64,000 nt of DNA, from contig JANQQF010000136.1 in the NCBI GenBank assembly GCA_028285035.1, positions 1 through 64,000 on the forward strand, written 5' to 3'. The notes under the pieces were generated by a model. It did not search any database. It was not told where the DNA came from and saw only the letters and a program-made list of their open reading frames with translations. The position numbers and the translations under genes are program-made. Shown here piece after piece: positions 53,361 to 63,149 of the stretch. Within the stretch, counting starts at the first letter, position 1, and every line of letters begins with the position of its first letter. The DNA comes from Phycisphaerae bacterium (GTDB lineage: Bacteria > Chloroflexota > Anaerolineae > 4572-78 > J111).

Positions 53361-54239
53361 TCAGGTCAATGGATGGCTCACCAGATGTTCCACAAATTTT
53401 TCCAGGTAAGCAGGCTGTGTTTGGCCACGTAACGTCACCGCATACCAACTTCGATAAACGCCCGATTTTGTAATTGAAACAGGCACCACCTGCCCCAACT
53501 CCACATAGGGTCGAACAGCCCAGCGCGCCATTGCTGCAATACCTAATCCAGCCTTAACCATCTCAATAATCGCTTCGGTCAGTTGTATTTTAGAGACTTT
53601 TTTGGGTTTAATATCCGTCACTTGTTGAAAAATCGAAGTCTGCTCGGTGGACACTGTGTAGGTGATCAGATGCTCATCAGAAAAATCATTGACATCAAGA
53701 TACAATTTTGCACTTAATCGATGGTCTGGGTGCATAATCACGACTAACTCATCCTCAAAAAGCTTGGTAAATGTCAGGTTTGGGTCGTCAATATAGACGT
53801 CGCTGACGGCCACATCCAGCTTTCCCATTCGCAAGGCCTGAAGTGGCTGCCGTGTCGCTTCGGCCACAATTTGTACTTCGACCTTAGGATAGACTTCGTT
53901 ATACGTTTGCAACAAATTTGGCAACCAATGATAGCAAGTGTAGCAAGACGTACTCAAACGTAACACCCCTGCCTCCCCAGAAATCAAACGGTGGATAGCT
54001 TGTTCAGTATGAGCCACCTCATCCAACACCACGTGGGCCGTTTTCAAAACCATCTCCCCGGCTTGGGTGAGCACCATTTTTTTATTGATGCGATGAAACA
54101 AAGCCGTCCCCAGCTGTTGCTCCAACTCTTTGAGCTGATGGCTCAAGGCGGACTGCGTCAAATGCAAGCTTTTCCCCGCCTCTGTCAAACTCCCTCTCTC
54201 TGCTACGGTTACCACCAGTTTTAAGTGCCGTATTTCCAT
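53361..54239 (-). CDS. LysR-type transcriptional regulator (MetR-like)
   Basis: Residues 1-62 carry the LysR HTH (SLTEAGKSLHLTQSALSHQLKELEQQLGTALFHR). A two-lobe substrate-binding domain follows to residue 292. The HTH wording and the length resemble MetR, but a methionine pathway gene is not adjacent. It is divergent from a DinB-family gene with a 217-bp AT-rich intergenic region that contains an inverted repeat. Confidence 0.9.
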   Translation of the reverse strand: MEIRHLKLVVTVAERGSLTEAGKSLHLTQSALSHQLKELEQQLGTALFHRINKKMVLTQAGEMVLKTAHVVLDEVAHTEQAIHRLISGEAGVLRLSTSCYTCYHWLPNLLQTYNEVYPKVEVQIVAEATRQPLQALRMGKLDVAVSDVYIDDPNLTFTKLFEDELVVIMHPDHRLSAKLYLDVNDFSDEHLITYTVSTEQTSIFQQVTDIKPKKVSKIQLTEAIIEMVKAGLGIAAMARWAVRPYVELGQVVPVSITKSGVYRSWYAVTLRGQTQPAYLEKFVEHLVSHPLT

Positions 54240-54279
54240 GTATCATCCTATGAAAATAATTCATTGATATCATCAAAAC

Positions 54280-54293
54280 TATTCGTTTGAATA
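54280..54293. promoter_or_regulatory. Candidate LysR operator
   Basis: The palindrome TATTC-gttt-GAATA lies 41 bp upstream of the LysR start codon, with further TGATAT..-type partial symmetry on both sides. Position and symmetry fit self-regulation by the LysR protein. This is inferred only. Confidence 0.35.
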
Positions 54294-54456
54294 ATATATT
54301 TTGATATGATATATTGCAAAAGAACCAGCAGTCTAAGCAGCATAACACTAAAAATGAAACCCAGCCCTTACCCCCACCCATTATCATAGGACCTCCTCCT
54401 CAGCCCAAAGTTGGGAGAGGGGGTTGGGGATGAGGTTATCGTAAAGGAGACAACCT

Positions 54457-55008
54457 ATGGAAGATGTTACACTTTTAGTTGAATGGTTACAGGATTTAGA
54501 GCAGGAGATTCACACGGAGATTGAACCATTGTCACAGGAAGCCTTGGTTTGGCAACCGGCACCACAGGCGAATAGCATTGGAATTACGGTCTGGCATTTT
54601 AGTCGATGGCTGGATGTATTAGCGACCCAAGCCATTCAAAATTTACCGGCGAGTGAGGAGCAGTGGCATCAGCAAGGCTGGGCCGCAAAGACGGGATATG
54701 ACCCACGAGGTATCGGCCTTTATGGCATCGGTGCAATTAGTGGCTACACCTGGGAAGAGGTTGAGGCGATTCCTGCGTTATCTACGGAAGAAACGCTGTT
54801 ATATTTTGACCAAGCGAGGGAGGTCCTTATCCAGCAATTGAAGGCTTTACCAGACGATGTTCTCCACAAAACAGCCCCTGGTCTCAATGGGCAGCGAACA
54901 ATTTATGGCTGGGTGAAATCAATTTTGAAAGGGTGTTTGAAGCATTTAGGCGAGATACAAGCCCTTAAGACGATTCAACGTCAAACAACCGAACTATCCC
55001 TTAGCTGA
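54457..55008 (+). CDS. DinB-family protein
   Basis: The 183-aa protein is a four-helix DinB-type protein. The first His is in GITVWHFSRWLD and the last in CLKHLGEIQAL, spaced as in the metal-binding His triad of the family. DinB-like proteins often act as thiol-dependent transferases. It is convergent with the PPOX gene, whose stop codon is the next base. Confidence 0.82.
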   Translation: MEDVTLLVEWLQDLEQEIHTEIEPLSQEALVWQPAPQANSIGITVWHFSRWLDVLATQAIQNLPASEEQWHQQGWAAKTGYDPRGIGLYGIGAISGYTWEEVEAIPALSTEETLLYFDQAREVLIQQLKALPDDVLHKTAPGLNGQRTIYGWVKSILKGCLKHLGEIQALKTIQRQTTELSLS

Positions 55009-55422
55009 TTAACGCGTAATCACCTTCTCCGGCCTAATTTTGCAAATGATATGAGTACGTGTGCCTTTATTTTCAGCCGGAACAATGTCGCCGTAATATG
55101 AGGTCTTACCTGTGTAGTATTCGGTCATCTCATCCAGCCGCTCAAAGGCTCCGTCCTCGGAAATGTCCTCAACCACACCTCGAATTTCCAGGTAATGACT
55201 CGGGTTTTGCGGATCGATCACCATTAGGCTGACGTTTGGGTTAGTCGCGATATTTTTTGCCTTTTTCAAATGGCGGCTGGTGATAAACACGATGTGTGAG
55301 CCATCGAAAAAACGCCAGATGACAGTTGTATGAGGGTTACCTTCTGGGGTGATCGTAGCCAACGTCGCGACAATCGGTTGCTCGGCAAGGTATTTGTGAG
55401 ACTCTGGGATTGTAATTGACAT
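55009..55422 (-). CDS. PPOX-class F420-dependent oxidoreductase / flavin-binding split-barrel protein
   Basis: The 137-aa protein opens with IPESHKYLAEQPIVATLATITPEG and has TTVIWRFFDGSHIVFIT, the split-barrel pattern of PNPOx-like F420 enzymes. A strong aaggag site precedes the ATG at 55422; the longer open frame upstream has no such site. The substrate is unknown. It may work on the same cofactor as the LLM enzyme at 48768. Confidence 0.85.
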   Translation of the reverse strand: MSITIPESHKYLAEQPIVATLATITPEGNPHTTVIWRFFDGSHIVFITSRHLKKAKNIATNPNVSLMVIDPQNPSHYLEIRGVVEDISEDGAFERLDEMTEYYTGKTSYYGDIVPAENKGTRTHIICKIRPEKVITR

Positions 55423-55565
55423 GAAAAACTCCTTAGTTGCATTTTTGATTTCAGATTGACGAGAAGTTTTAGCTCTTTTTTGTGCCACTGCCCCTCGTAC
55501 CAACGCAGGGTGTTGGTACGAGGGAGGACGATAAGAGTCATAAGCTCACACCCCAATCATCAATA

Positions 55566-58502
55566 TTACTGCTTCGGCATATTCACTAACGCATCATACG
55601 CAGGACGATTGATGATACCAAAATTGGCCAACTCGGTGTCAGGAGCAGTCACGCCATAGTCAAGATTCCAGAGAAACATGGGGCCAACCCAGCCCCAATT
55701 TTTGGCGATCTGGTAGGCTTCCACAATCCATTGGGCCTGCTCTTCAAGGGTGTTATCGCGGGCATACTCATAGCCTTGCTGGGGGTTGCCAGAGACAGCC
55801 CAGCCAAACTCAGTCGGCACGATAGCCTTATCGCCATCACCGTTGGCCACCATCACCTCACGATATCCCTCCATCGTCCCGCGGAAGCACCAACTGTGAT
55901 GCCGATTTTCAAAGGTACCTCGAAAATTAAAGGCATTCGGATCTTGAACTGTACGCCAATCGCCATTGGCTGGGCAGTTGTAGCCACTGGGATGTGAGCC
56001 TAGGCCATCAAAAAAGCCTTTTAGCCCGCTGTTATACATCTGCCACAGGTATTCGATATCGTCCACCGCCAAATCACCAACATTCCCAGCTGGAGTCATC
56101 GCCCCACTGACCACAATCATATCAGGGTTGACCGACTTAATGCTTTGATAAGACAGTTGTAGTAACTGTACGTAGGTCGGTGCATTGACCCGACCAGCCC
56201 CACCTGCTTCGTACCACAAGTTCTGCTCATTCCACACCTCAATGGCCTGTACTCGGCCCCGATAGCGATCGGCCACTTGCGCAACAAACCGAGCATATTG
56301 CCCAGGGTCCTCAGCCGGTCCCTCTACACTACGATCATCGCCAAAAGGCCTGGCCCAATCAGGTGCCTTGGGAATACTCATCAAAATTTGAATCCCATTG
56401 CCATGATAGGCATCTACGAGTTGATCCCAACCAGCCCAGTTAAAACGGCCCTGCTCCGACTCGACATCTTTCCAGGCCATTTGGAATTTGACCCAATCAA
56501 AACCAAGCCGTTGAATATGCGCAATGTTTGCAGGGGTATCGCCCCGTGGGTCAGCCTGAATGCCGTAACCAAAAGGCAGATTGGAACTGGCGACTGGCGC
56601 AATGGCAGCAATTGGGTCCACAGCGGGCTGTTGTTGGGTTGAGGTTTGGGGTTCAGGCTGAACAGGTGCTTCAGGTTCAACCACAATCGGGGTGGGGGTT
56701 TCTGTAGGTACATCTGTTCGTGTCGGAGATGGCGTTGCCGTTGAGGTGGGCGTTGGCGTTGAGGTAGAGGTTGGCTTGGCGGTTGGGGTTGAGGTGGGGG
56801 TGGCGACATCGATTTCAGTTTGAATACTGTAAACTTCACTGTCTCGTTGATTGGAAACAATGTTAGCGGCAATCTGATATTTTCCACCATCAGCCGGTGC
56901 GGTCCAAGCCACGGCTGGCTGACGCAAGTCAACCACCTCTTCAGCAATCAACTGTCCCGCTTCATCTTCAATCTGCCAGGTTACGCCGTAGACACTCCCT
57001 ACGGCGTTGGCCGTCCCAGTCGACAACCCATCCATAATTTCCCACATTTTGGGATTGGTAGAGGCCGACAATGATTGGATCGCGACACCACGCAAATGAT
57101 AGTCAGTCGCCAATTTGAGGGTAGGGATAATTCCCGCGGCATTACTTAAAAATACAGTGTGGTGGCGGTTCGCGTCATCAATATAGGAGAACCAATAGGT
57201 GCTACTGGTTTCATCAATTGAAATATCAGTCGCCACTCTCAGATCACGCAAATCAAGATTAACTGGCGCTCCAGGCAAGACAATCTCCGTTGATGAAACA
57301 GAAACAGGTTGTAGTTGGGCCAAAATTTCTTCATCCGTCACGTCTTGCAACTGGTTGTTCACCCACACTGTAGCATTTTCCCGAAAAACAAGTTGCACTT
57401 TACGGCGCTCAACCTGACTCACCGTCCAATCCAACAGCGCCTCCATAGAACCGTCGCTGTCAAATGCGCCCACTTCAGGCAAGATAGGGATGCGCAGCCC
57501 ATCAACAATCTGACCGATGGCGGGCCAATCATAACCGCCTGTATCCCAGCGACTGGCTGAAATTTGATAGGGCGCATCAATCTGAACAATCAAAGAGGCA
57601 TCATTTGGGAGAGTCTGGCGCAACTCATCCAGGAAGTCCGTAAACGCCTGTTGCAAACCAACATCAACCCCTCGGTAATCTAAAACAACACCTGCATACC
57701 CCTCCCGAACCAACGCCTGAATGGCTTGGGTATGAGTCTGTTGCACCGATGCATCGGTTAAGATCAACTCAAGGTTCATGGGGGCAGATTGATCGGGGGA
57801 CCAATTACGAATGAGTGGAAAGGTTTGGTCAAGTGATGTTTCAGTGCCCATCAACTCCCCCACTAACTCACCGTTCTCATCTGTAGTCAAGCCTGAGAGA
57901 ACCAACTCATTCACAAAAGGTGATACATCTGTTAAAGCCCGATCGGGGGGGAGGTTACTAAATGAGATCACAGGATTAAGTTGATCGGGTTGCAGTAGTG
58001 TCACAAGGTGTGGCAGTGTTTCAAATGTAACTTCTGCTACTTGGCGATCAGGGTTTACGTCACTGGCGTACCATCGCCACTTTTGACCATCCCAGGCATA
58101 CAAATCAAAGGTTTCGATGTCATCAGGCACAGGGATTGTCAAGTGCGTCACCTGTGGCATTTCGCCACGATGTTGAATTTGATAAAAGGGGGATTCGGCG
58201 ACTAAGCCTGATGGAATAGCCTCAACAGCCGGGGAAACGGTGGGATCAGTTTCCGGCGATAGCTCATCAAATTGCAGCCAAGCCGTTCGCCCAACGCTAG
58301 CTGGTGGAATTTCCAACTTAGCCCCGTTGTCACTTTGCAGGGTTGTTCCAGTTACATCGATCATTTGATAACCGGGGCTAGATAAGCGATCATACAAAGA
58401 AATAGGAGGAAGCAACAAAATAACCACACCAAACACCAAGATGATGATAATACTGATGAGGGTGCTCAGTGGTATTCTGCGACGAGATTGTGTATCAGAC
58501 AT
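55566..58502 (-). CDS. Membrane-anchored two-domain glycosidase-like protein
   Basis: An N-terminal signal anchor (LISIIIILVFGVVILLL) is followed by three parts. First comes a beta-rich region (40-190). Then comes a degenerate GH18-like barrel (about 200-490, with YAGVVLDYRGVD, lacking the canonical catalytic Glu of DxxDxDxE). A Thr/Pro-rich linker (about 565-640) follows. Last is a GH-A clan barrel (about 650-978) with acid/base Glu in EVWNEQNLW and nucleophile Glu in VPTEFGW. The second barrel looks catalytically intact. The linker's repeated TPTST words suggest glycosylation. It is 978 aa and monocistronic. Confidence 0.83.
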   Translation of the reverse strand: MSDTQSRRRIPLSTLISIIIILVFGVVILLLPPISLYDRLSSPGYQMIDVTGTTLQSDNGAKLEIPPASVGRTAWLQFDELSPETDPTVSPAVEAIPSGLVAESPFYQIQHRGEMPQVTHLTIPVPDDIETFDLYAWDGQKWRWYASDVNPDRQVAEVTFETLPHLVTLLQPDQLNPVISFSNLPPDRALTDVSPFVNELVLSGLTTDENGELVGELMGTETSLDQTFPLIRNWSPDQSAPMNLELILTDASVQQTHTQAIQALVREGYAGVVLDYRGVDVGLQQAFTDFLDELRQTLPNDASLIVQIDAPYQISASRWDTGGYDWPAIGQIVDGLRIPILPEVGAFDSDGSMEALLDWTVSQVERRKVQLVFRENATVWVNNQLQDVTDEEILAQLQPVSVSSTEIVLPGAPVNLDLRDLRVATDISIDETSSTYWFSYIDDANRHHTVFLSNAAGIIPTLKLATDYHLRGVAIQSLSASTNPKMWEIMDGLSTGTANAVGSVYGVTWQIEDEAGQLIAEEVVDLRQPAVAWTAPADGGKYQIAANIVSNQRDSEVYSIQTEIDVATPTSTPTAKPTSTSTPTPTSTATPSPTRTDVPTETPTPIVVEPEAPVQPEPQTSTQQQPAVDPIAAIAPVASSNLPFGYGIQADPRGDTPANIAHIQRLGFDWVKFQMAWKDVESEQGRFNWAGWDQLVDAYHGNGIQILMSIPKAPDWARPFGDDRSVEGPAEDPGQYARFVAQVADRYRGRVQAIEVWNEQNLWYEAGGAGRVNAPTYVQLLQLSYQSIKSVNPDMIVVSGAMTPAGNVGDLAVDDIEYLWQMYNSGLKGFFDGLGSHPSGYNCPANGDWRTVQDPNAFNFRGTFENRHHSWCFRGTMEGYREVMVANGDGDKAIVPTEFGWAVSGNPQQGYEYARDNTLEEQAQWIVEAYQIAKNWGWVGPMFLWNLDYGVTAPDTELANFGIINRPAYDALVNMPKQ

Positions 58503-58906
58503 TATATTTCCTTAGGTCATTAAGTTTGGTGCTTCGCTAAAGTAATCAAAAGTAATCAATTAAGGATGATAGCGAACACTAATCCTAATTACGAGATTGA
58601 GGCCCAACAGGTTTCGATTCTTCTGCATGTTAAGATTTCTTTACAGTTTACCAAAATCTCGCTCAAAGATAGCAACGTTAGGCCTAATTTGCAATTGAAT
58701 TCGGATATTATAGCCTTAATTTTATGCATGTCTACCCAGCTTGATTTTTCCCAAATGCTCATCAATAGTATACTTTTGTCTGTCAAACTTAAATCTATCT
58801 AATGATCTTTACCACAAAACACCGACCAACATCACCTATCTTCCACTTGACCTTAATTTAAATTTAGATCGTACCTTGATATGAACGTTACAGTATGGAC
58901 AGTATC
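58503..58906. other. Gene-poor intergenic stretch
   Basis: This AT-rich gap separates the minus-strand glycosidase gene from the plus-strand sugar cluster. Two overlapping short frames on opposite strands (58566-58802 plus, 58589-58786 minus) lack ribosome sites and family similarity, so I leave them out. The gap should hold the promoter of the sugar cluster. I see no clear -35/-10 pair. Confidence 0.5.
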
Positions 58907-59902
58907 ATGAAGAAAGTACTTTTCATCGGTGGCTCGCTCAATCAAACAAAAATGACCCACGCTGTTGCGAAACATTTGGAGGAGGATCACGACTGTTACT
59001 TTACCCCCTACTATTGTGACGGTCTATTTGAATTTGCCGCCCAAATGGGGTTGCTAGACTTTACCGCAATTGGTGGGGCTGCGCGCAGTCAATCGGAAGC
59101 TTATTTCGCAGAACATAATCTAAGAGTAGATTATGGCGGGCGTAGCCAAGATTATGACTTGTTTGTCACCACCAGTGACCTACTTATTCAGAAAAACATT
59201 CGAGGCAAGAGAATTATCTTAATTCAGGAAGGGATGACTGATCAGGAAAGCCTGATGTTTTATCTGGTAAAGTGGTTCAAAATTCCACGTTATCTCGCCA
59301 GCACCTCAACCAATGGTCTATCTGATGCGTATCGATATTTTTGTGTTGCCTCGGAAGGCTACAAAGAGCTTTTTGTCCGTAAGGGAGCCAATCCCGATAA
59401 ATTAGTCGTGACAGGCATTCCAAATTTTGATAATGCGGCAGAATTCTTAAACAACGATTTCCCTCACAAGAACTACGTATTGGTGGCGACATCGGATGCC
59501 CGTGAGACCTTCAAATTTGATAATCGAAAAGCGTTTATCCGGCAAGCGATTGAAATCGCAAAGGGGCGACAACTGATCTTTAAATTACACCCCAATGAAA
59601 GGGTTGGTCGCGCCACACAAGAGATTAAAGCATTGGCCCCAGATGCCTTGGTTTATCATCGGGAAAGTATTGACCCCATGATCGCCAATTGTGATGTATT
59701 GGTCACGCAATACTCCACGGTTGTCTATCTTGGCATCGCTCTGGGCAAAGAGGTCCACTCCTATTTTGATCTAGAGATGCTTCACAAAATGACCCCAATC
59801 CAAAATGGAGGCACCTCTGGGCGAAATATTGCCAAAGTGTGTCGTCAACTTCTGGCCGAGCCAGAAACCGCGGGGGTTCTACAATATGCCAGTGCCGTCT
59901 AA
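58907..59902 (+). CDS. GT-B glycosyl/glycerophosphotransferase-like protein
   Basis: The C-terminal half has LIFKLHPNERVGRATQEIK, DPMIANCDVLVTQYSTVVYLGIALGKEV, typical of the CDP-glycerol glycerophosphotransferase and capsule GT-B superfamily. The N-terminal half opens KKVLFIGGSLNQTKMTH. It is 331 aa from ATG 58907; an ATG at 58895 is equally possible, as neither has a ribosome site. It is the first gene of the sugar cluster and overlaps the next gene by 17 bp. Confidence 0.7.
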   Translation: MKKVLFIGGSLNQTKMTHAVAKHLEEDHDCYFTPYYCDGLFEFAAQMGLLDFTAIGGAARSQSEAYFAEHNLRVDYGGRSQDYDLFVTTSDLLIQKNIRGKRIILIQEGMTDQESLMFYLVKWFKIPRYLASTSTNGLSDAYRYFCVASEGYKELFVRKGANPDKLVVTGIPNFDNAAEFLNNDFPHKNYVLVATSDARETFKFDNRKAFIRQAIEIAKGRQLIFKLHPNERVGRATQEIKALAPDALVYHRESIDPMIANCDVLVTQYSTVVYLGIALGKEVHSYFDLEMLHKMTPIQNGGTSGRNIAKVCRQLLAEPETAGVLQYASAV

Positions 59903-60695
59903 GGTTGTTACTGTTGTTCAGGCCCGAACTGGTTCCTCTCGGCTTCCCAACAAGGTTCTTCTTCCATTACTAGACCGCCCAGCGCTATTGTGTATGGTTG
60001 AGCGTGTTCAAGCGGCTCAGTTAACAGGACAGGTTGTCGTCGCTACAACCACCGATCCAAGCGATGATGCCATTGCTAGCCTATGTGACCAAGCTGATAT
60101 CCCCTGTTTTCGAGGCCACCCCACAGATTTACTTGATCGACACTATCAATTAGCCAGGCAGTATCAGGCCGAAGTTGTTGTCAAAATCCCCTCGGATGTC
60201 ATTTTAATTGACCCAATGGCTATTGACCGTGTGCTAGGGGTATATCTGGCCAATCCAGACGCCTATGATTTTGTCAGCAATTTGCACCCGCAAAGTTATC
60301 CCGATGGTAATGATGTTGAAGTGATGTCAATGAACGCCCTTGAGATGGCCTGGCGGGAAGCAATCCGTGATTTTGAGCGCGAACACACGACCCCCTTTTT
60401 CTGGGAAAACCCAGATCGATTTCGGCTTGCCAATGTCACTTGGGAGACGGGGCTAGATTACTCGATGAGCCATCGTTGGGTGCTTGATTACCCTGAAGAT
60501 TATGAGCAGATCAGGCAAATTTATGAAGCGCTATACCCAAAAAATCCCAACTTTGGCCTGAGTGACATATTAGATCTACTCGAACGAGAGCCGTCTATTT
60601 ACGACATCAACGCCAAATATATCGGTGTCAATTGGTATCGCAATCATCTGGATGAACTCAAAACGATTTCTGCTGATGAAACAAAATCACTTTAG
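59886..60695 (+). CDS. SpsF-like cytidylyltransferase / acylneuraminate cytidylyltransferase family protein
   Basis: The protein opens VVTVVQARTGSSRLPNKVLLPL, the nucleotide-binding signature of the CMP-sugar synthetase family, then PCFRGHPTDLLDRHYQLAR and KIPSDVILIDPMAIDRVL. The 269-aa length fits SpsF-type enzymes. It should activate a sugar acid with CTP. Its start overlaps the previous gene. A PxDGNDVEVMS segment and the C terminus are typical. Confidence 0.85.
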   Translation: MPVPSKVVTVVQARTGSSRLPNKVLLPLLDRPALLCMVERVQAAQLTGQVVVATTTDPSDDAIASLCDQADIPCFRGHPTDLLDRHYQLARQYQAEVVVKIPSDVILIDPMAIDRVLGVYLANPDAYDFVSNLHPQSYPDGNDVEVMSMNALEMAWREAIRDFEREHTTPFFWENPDRFRLANVTWETGLDYSMSHRWVLDYPEDYEQIRQIYEALYPKNPNFGLSDILDLLEREPSIYDINAKYIGVNWYRNHLDELKTISADETKSL

Positions 60696-60730
60696 GTAAA
60701 AAGTCAGAGATTTATCAAGGAAACCAACTT

Positions 60731-61588
60731 ATGAACAACCAAGACGTTAAACAATTAGAGGCAATGGCCTTCAATGTGCGCGAGCACATCATTCGGATGT
60801 CCACCGATGGCGGTTGCTTTATCGGTGCATCCCTCTCCTGTGCTGATCTCGTTGTCTATCTCTACACGCAATTCCTCAATCTCAACAAAGACAACCTTGA
60901 TGACCCAAACCGAGATTACCTTTTGTTATCAAAAGGGCACGACGTTCCCGCCTTGTATGGCACATTCGTTGAGTTAGGTTGGTTTGAGCCAGAACGACTG
61001 CAAAACCATCTCAAAACCAATGACGATATTTATTGGCATCCCAATCGTAAAGTGCCAGGAATCGAGTTTCACTCTGGCTCCTTAGGCCATTTGTTATCAG
61101 TGGCAGTCGGCATCGCGATGGATTGCAAAATGCGAGGCCAGACGAACAAAGTCGTCGTCATTACCGGCGATGGCGAACTCAATGAAGGCTCGAACTGGGA
61201 AGCCTGTTTGGTCGCCCAAGCTTACAAGCTCGACAACCTCGTCATCATCGTAGACCGCAATGAATTTCAGGCCAACATTCGCACCGAGGAGTTAATCCCT
61301 CTTGAGCCGCTGGAGAACAAGTTTGAGGCCTTTGGTGGGGCCGTTCGCCGGGTAAACGGGCACGACTTTGTTGAATTGGACGAAGCCTTGGACACCGTCC
61401 CCTTCACGCCGGGACAGCCCAGCGTTCTCATCGCTGACACCGTACGAGGCCGAGGCCTGCCCAGCATCGAAAAACGGGCTGATCGTTGGTTTTGCAACTT
61501 CAGCCACGAAGAGGTCGAGCAACTGATTGAAGAGTTACACGGCAATCAAGCCGCCACGTTAACGTCAGAGACATTGATTGTGCGATAA
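60731..61588 (+). CDS. Transketolase-like protein, N-terminal (thiamine diphosphate) subunit
   Basis: The 285-aa protein has HIIRMSTDGGCFIGASLSCADLVVYLY, GSLGHLLSVAVGIAMDCKMRG and the thiamine-diphosphate motif GDGELNEGSNWEACLVAQAYKLDNLVIIVDRN. It forms the first half of a split transketolase; its partner lies at 62212. In surface-sugar clusters such pairs make branched or deoxy sugars by C2 transfer. The pair is interrupted by an unrelated SUKH gene. Confidence 0.92.
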   Translation: MNNQDVKQLEAMAFNVREHIIRMSTDGGCFIGASLSCADLVVYLYTQFLNLNKDNLDDPNRDYLLLSKGHDVPALYGTFVELGWFEPERLQNHLKTNDDIYWHPNRKVPGIEFHSGSLGHLLSVAVGIAMDCKMRGQTNKVVVITGDGELNEGSNWEACLVAQAYKLDNLVIIVDRNEFQANIRTEELIPLEPLENKFEAFGGAVRRVNGHDFVELDEALDTVPFTPGQPSVLIADTVRGRGLPSIEKRADRWFCNFSHEEVEQLIEELHGNQAATLTSETLIVR

Positions 61589-61612
61589 ATAAGGAGGTCT
61601 ACAGATAAGCTT

Positions 61613-62206
61613 ATGGAAACCCTGATAAAACGATTAGATTCGTGGCTAAAAAATAATCGACCTGACTATTATGCCAAATTACAGCCTGGTCTTTCGGGGG
61701 AAGCAATCGCTGAATTTGAAAAAACGTTAGGTTTGGAGATGCCAACAGCATTCAAAGCGTTGTATCAATGGCGAAACGGTCAGCAGCCAAGTAGTTTTGA
61801 AGGCCTTCAATACAATCAGTCATTTATGAATATTGAAGCAATCAAAGAGGCTCGGCAAGTTTTGAATGACCTATTTGAAGGTGAGGATGCTGAAGAAGAG
61901 AATTGGTGGAAGCCGCAGTGGGTCCCCTTTTTAGACAATGGTGGGGGCGATCACCTTTGTATCGATATGGATGGCACATTCACCGGACAAAAGGGGCAAA
62001 TTATCGAATTTTGGCACGATTGGGAAGATAGAAGCATTCAATATGCCAATTTAGAAAATTGGCTTGAGACGTTTGTGACCTCTCTAGAAAAGAATTTATG
62101 GATGGATGACGATGGAGATTTTCCCCTAGTAGATGAAGACGCTTGGGAGACCTATTACACTACACACAATCCAGGATATCCTATAGAAAATGCCGCTGGG
62201 GATTAA
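61613..62206 (+). CDS. SMI1/KNR4 (SUKH) family protein
   Basis: The 197-aa protein has the SUKH pattern. LSGEAIAEFEKTLGLEMPTAFKALYQWRNGQ is the first helix-strand unit, and WVPFLDNGGGDHLCIDMDG, with the G-G-G-D core, is the second. A DDD-rich acidic C terminus follows. The family is widely found as immunity proteins against toxins, and also in other roles. It begins 24 bp after the transketolase N-subunit and ends 5 bp before the C-subunit. This is an odd position: no toxin gene is seen next to it. Confidence 0.87.
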   Translation: METLIKRLDSWLKNNRPDYYAKLQPGLSGEAIAEFEKTLGLEMPTAFKALYQWRNGQQPSSFEGLQYNQSFMNIEAIKEARQVLNDLFEGEDAEEENWWKPQWVPFLDNGGGDHLCIDMDGTFTGQKGQIIEFWHDWEDRSIQYANLENWLETFVTSLEKNLWMDDDGDFPLVDEDAWETYYTTHNPGYPIENAAGD

Positions 62207-62211
62207 AATAC

Positions 62212-63123
62212 ATGCAAAATTATGAAAACACACTCAAAGACATTGCGCTGGCTGATGAACGCTACATCGTAATGACCGCCGAAAATCGGGCGGCGATTCG
62301 CAATCTACCCGATATTTTAGGCGACCGTTTTATTGACACCGGTATCACCGAGCAAGCGATGATCGGCACGGCAGCTGGCTTGGCCCTGCGCGGTCGCATC
62401 CCCGTGGTGCACGCCTTGGCCTGCTTTCTCACGATGCGGGCCTTTGAGTTTATTCGGACGGATGTTGGCATCCCTGGCTTGCCTGTCAAATTGGTCGGTG
62501 GAGTGCCAGGCTTTTTATCTGATGGCAATGGCCCAACCCACCAAGCCATTGAGGATGTGGCTCTGATGCGGGGCATCCCCCCGATGCAGGTCTTCTGCCC
62601 CGCCGATGCCGAGGATTTGGTTATTGGCTTGCCAAAAGTCTTGGATAGCCCCAACCCCGTTTATATTCGGCACAATGGCTTACCGGCTGCCGTGAAACAC
62701 GACACTGACTTCGAACTTGGCAAAGCCGAGACCATTGCCGATGGTTCGGATGTGACGATTTTGGTCTACGGAATGCTACTAAAACAGGCCCTTGAGGCCA
62801 AAGACATTTTGACGGAACAAGATGTCTCTGTCCGCCTACTCAATATGCGAATGGTCAAACCACTCGATGAAGCAGCGGTTCTACAGGCAGCGGCTGAAAC
62901 GTCACTGCTCATCACCCTTGAGGATCACTTCATCAACGGTGGGCTGTACACCGCCATTTGTGAGTTGCTCATAAAAAATCAAACACTGGCCCCAGTTTTG
63001 CCCATCGCCCTTGACAATCGCTGGTTTAAGCCAGCTCTGTTGAATGCGGTCCTTGAATACGAAGGCTTTACGGGACCACAAATTGCCGAAAAAGTAACAA
63101 CTAAGCTTTCTCAAATGAATTAA
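62212..63123 (+). CDS. Transketolase-like protein, C-terminal subunit
   Basis: The 303-aa protein has FIDTGITEQAMIGTAAGLALRGRIPVVHALACFLTMRAFEFIR (thiamine pyrimidine-binding Glu) and a C-terminal ALDNRW... domain. It starts at 62212, 5 bp after the SUKH stop; the open frame upstream is not preferred because it overlaps that gene. It works with the 60731 protein as an alpha2-beta2 transketolase. The active-site motifs are intact. Confidence 0.92.
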   Translation: MQNYENTLKDIALADERYIVMTAENRAAIRNLPDILGDRFIDTGITEQAMIGTAAGLALRGRIPVVHALACFLTMRAFEFIRTDVGIPGLPVKLVGGVPGFLSDGNGPTHQAIEDVALMRGIPPMQVFCPADAEDLVIGLPKVLDSPNPVYIRHNGLPAAVKHDTDFELGKAETIADGSDVTILVYGMLLKQALEAKDILTEQDVSVRLLNMRMVKPLDEAAVLQAAAETSLLITLEDHFINGGLYTAICELLIKNQTLAPVLPIALDNRWFKPALLNAVLEYEGFTGPQIAEKVTTKLSQMN

Positions 63124-63149
63124 CATCAAATCATTTTCGGAGGAAAATT

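Noticed and set aside
58566..58802. 78-aa and 65-aa frames on opposite strands in the gap before the sugar cluster
   Set aside because: They overlap each other, lack ribosome sites and show no family pattern.
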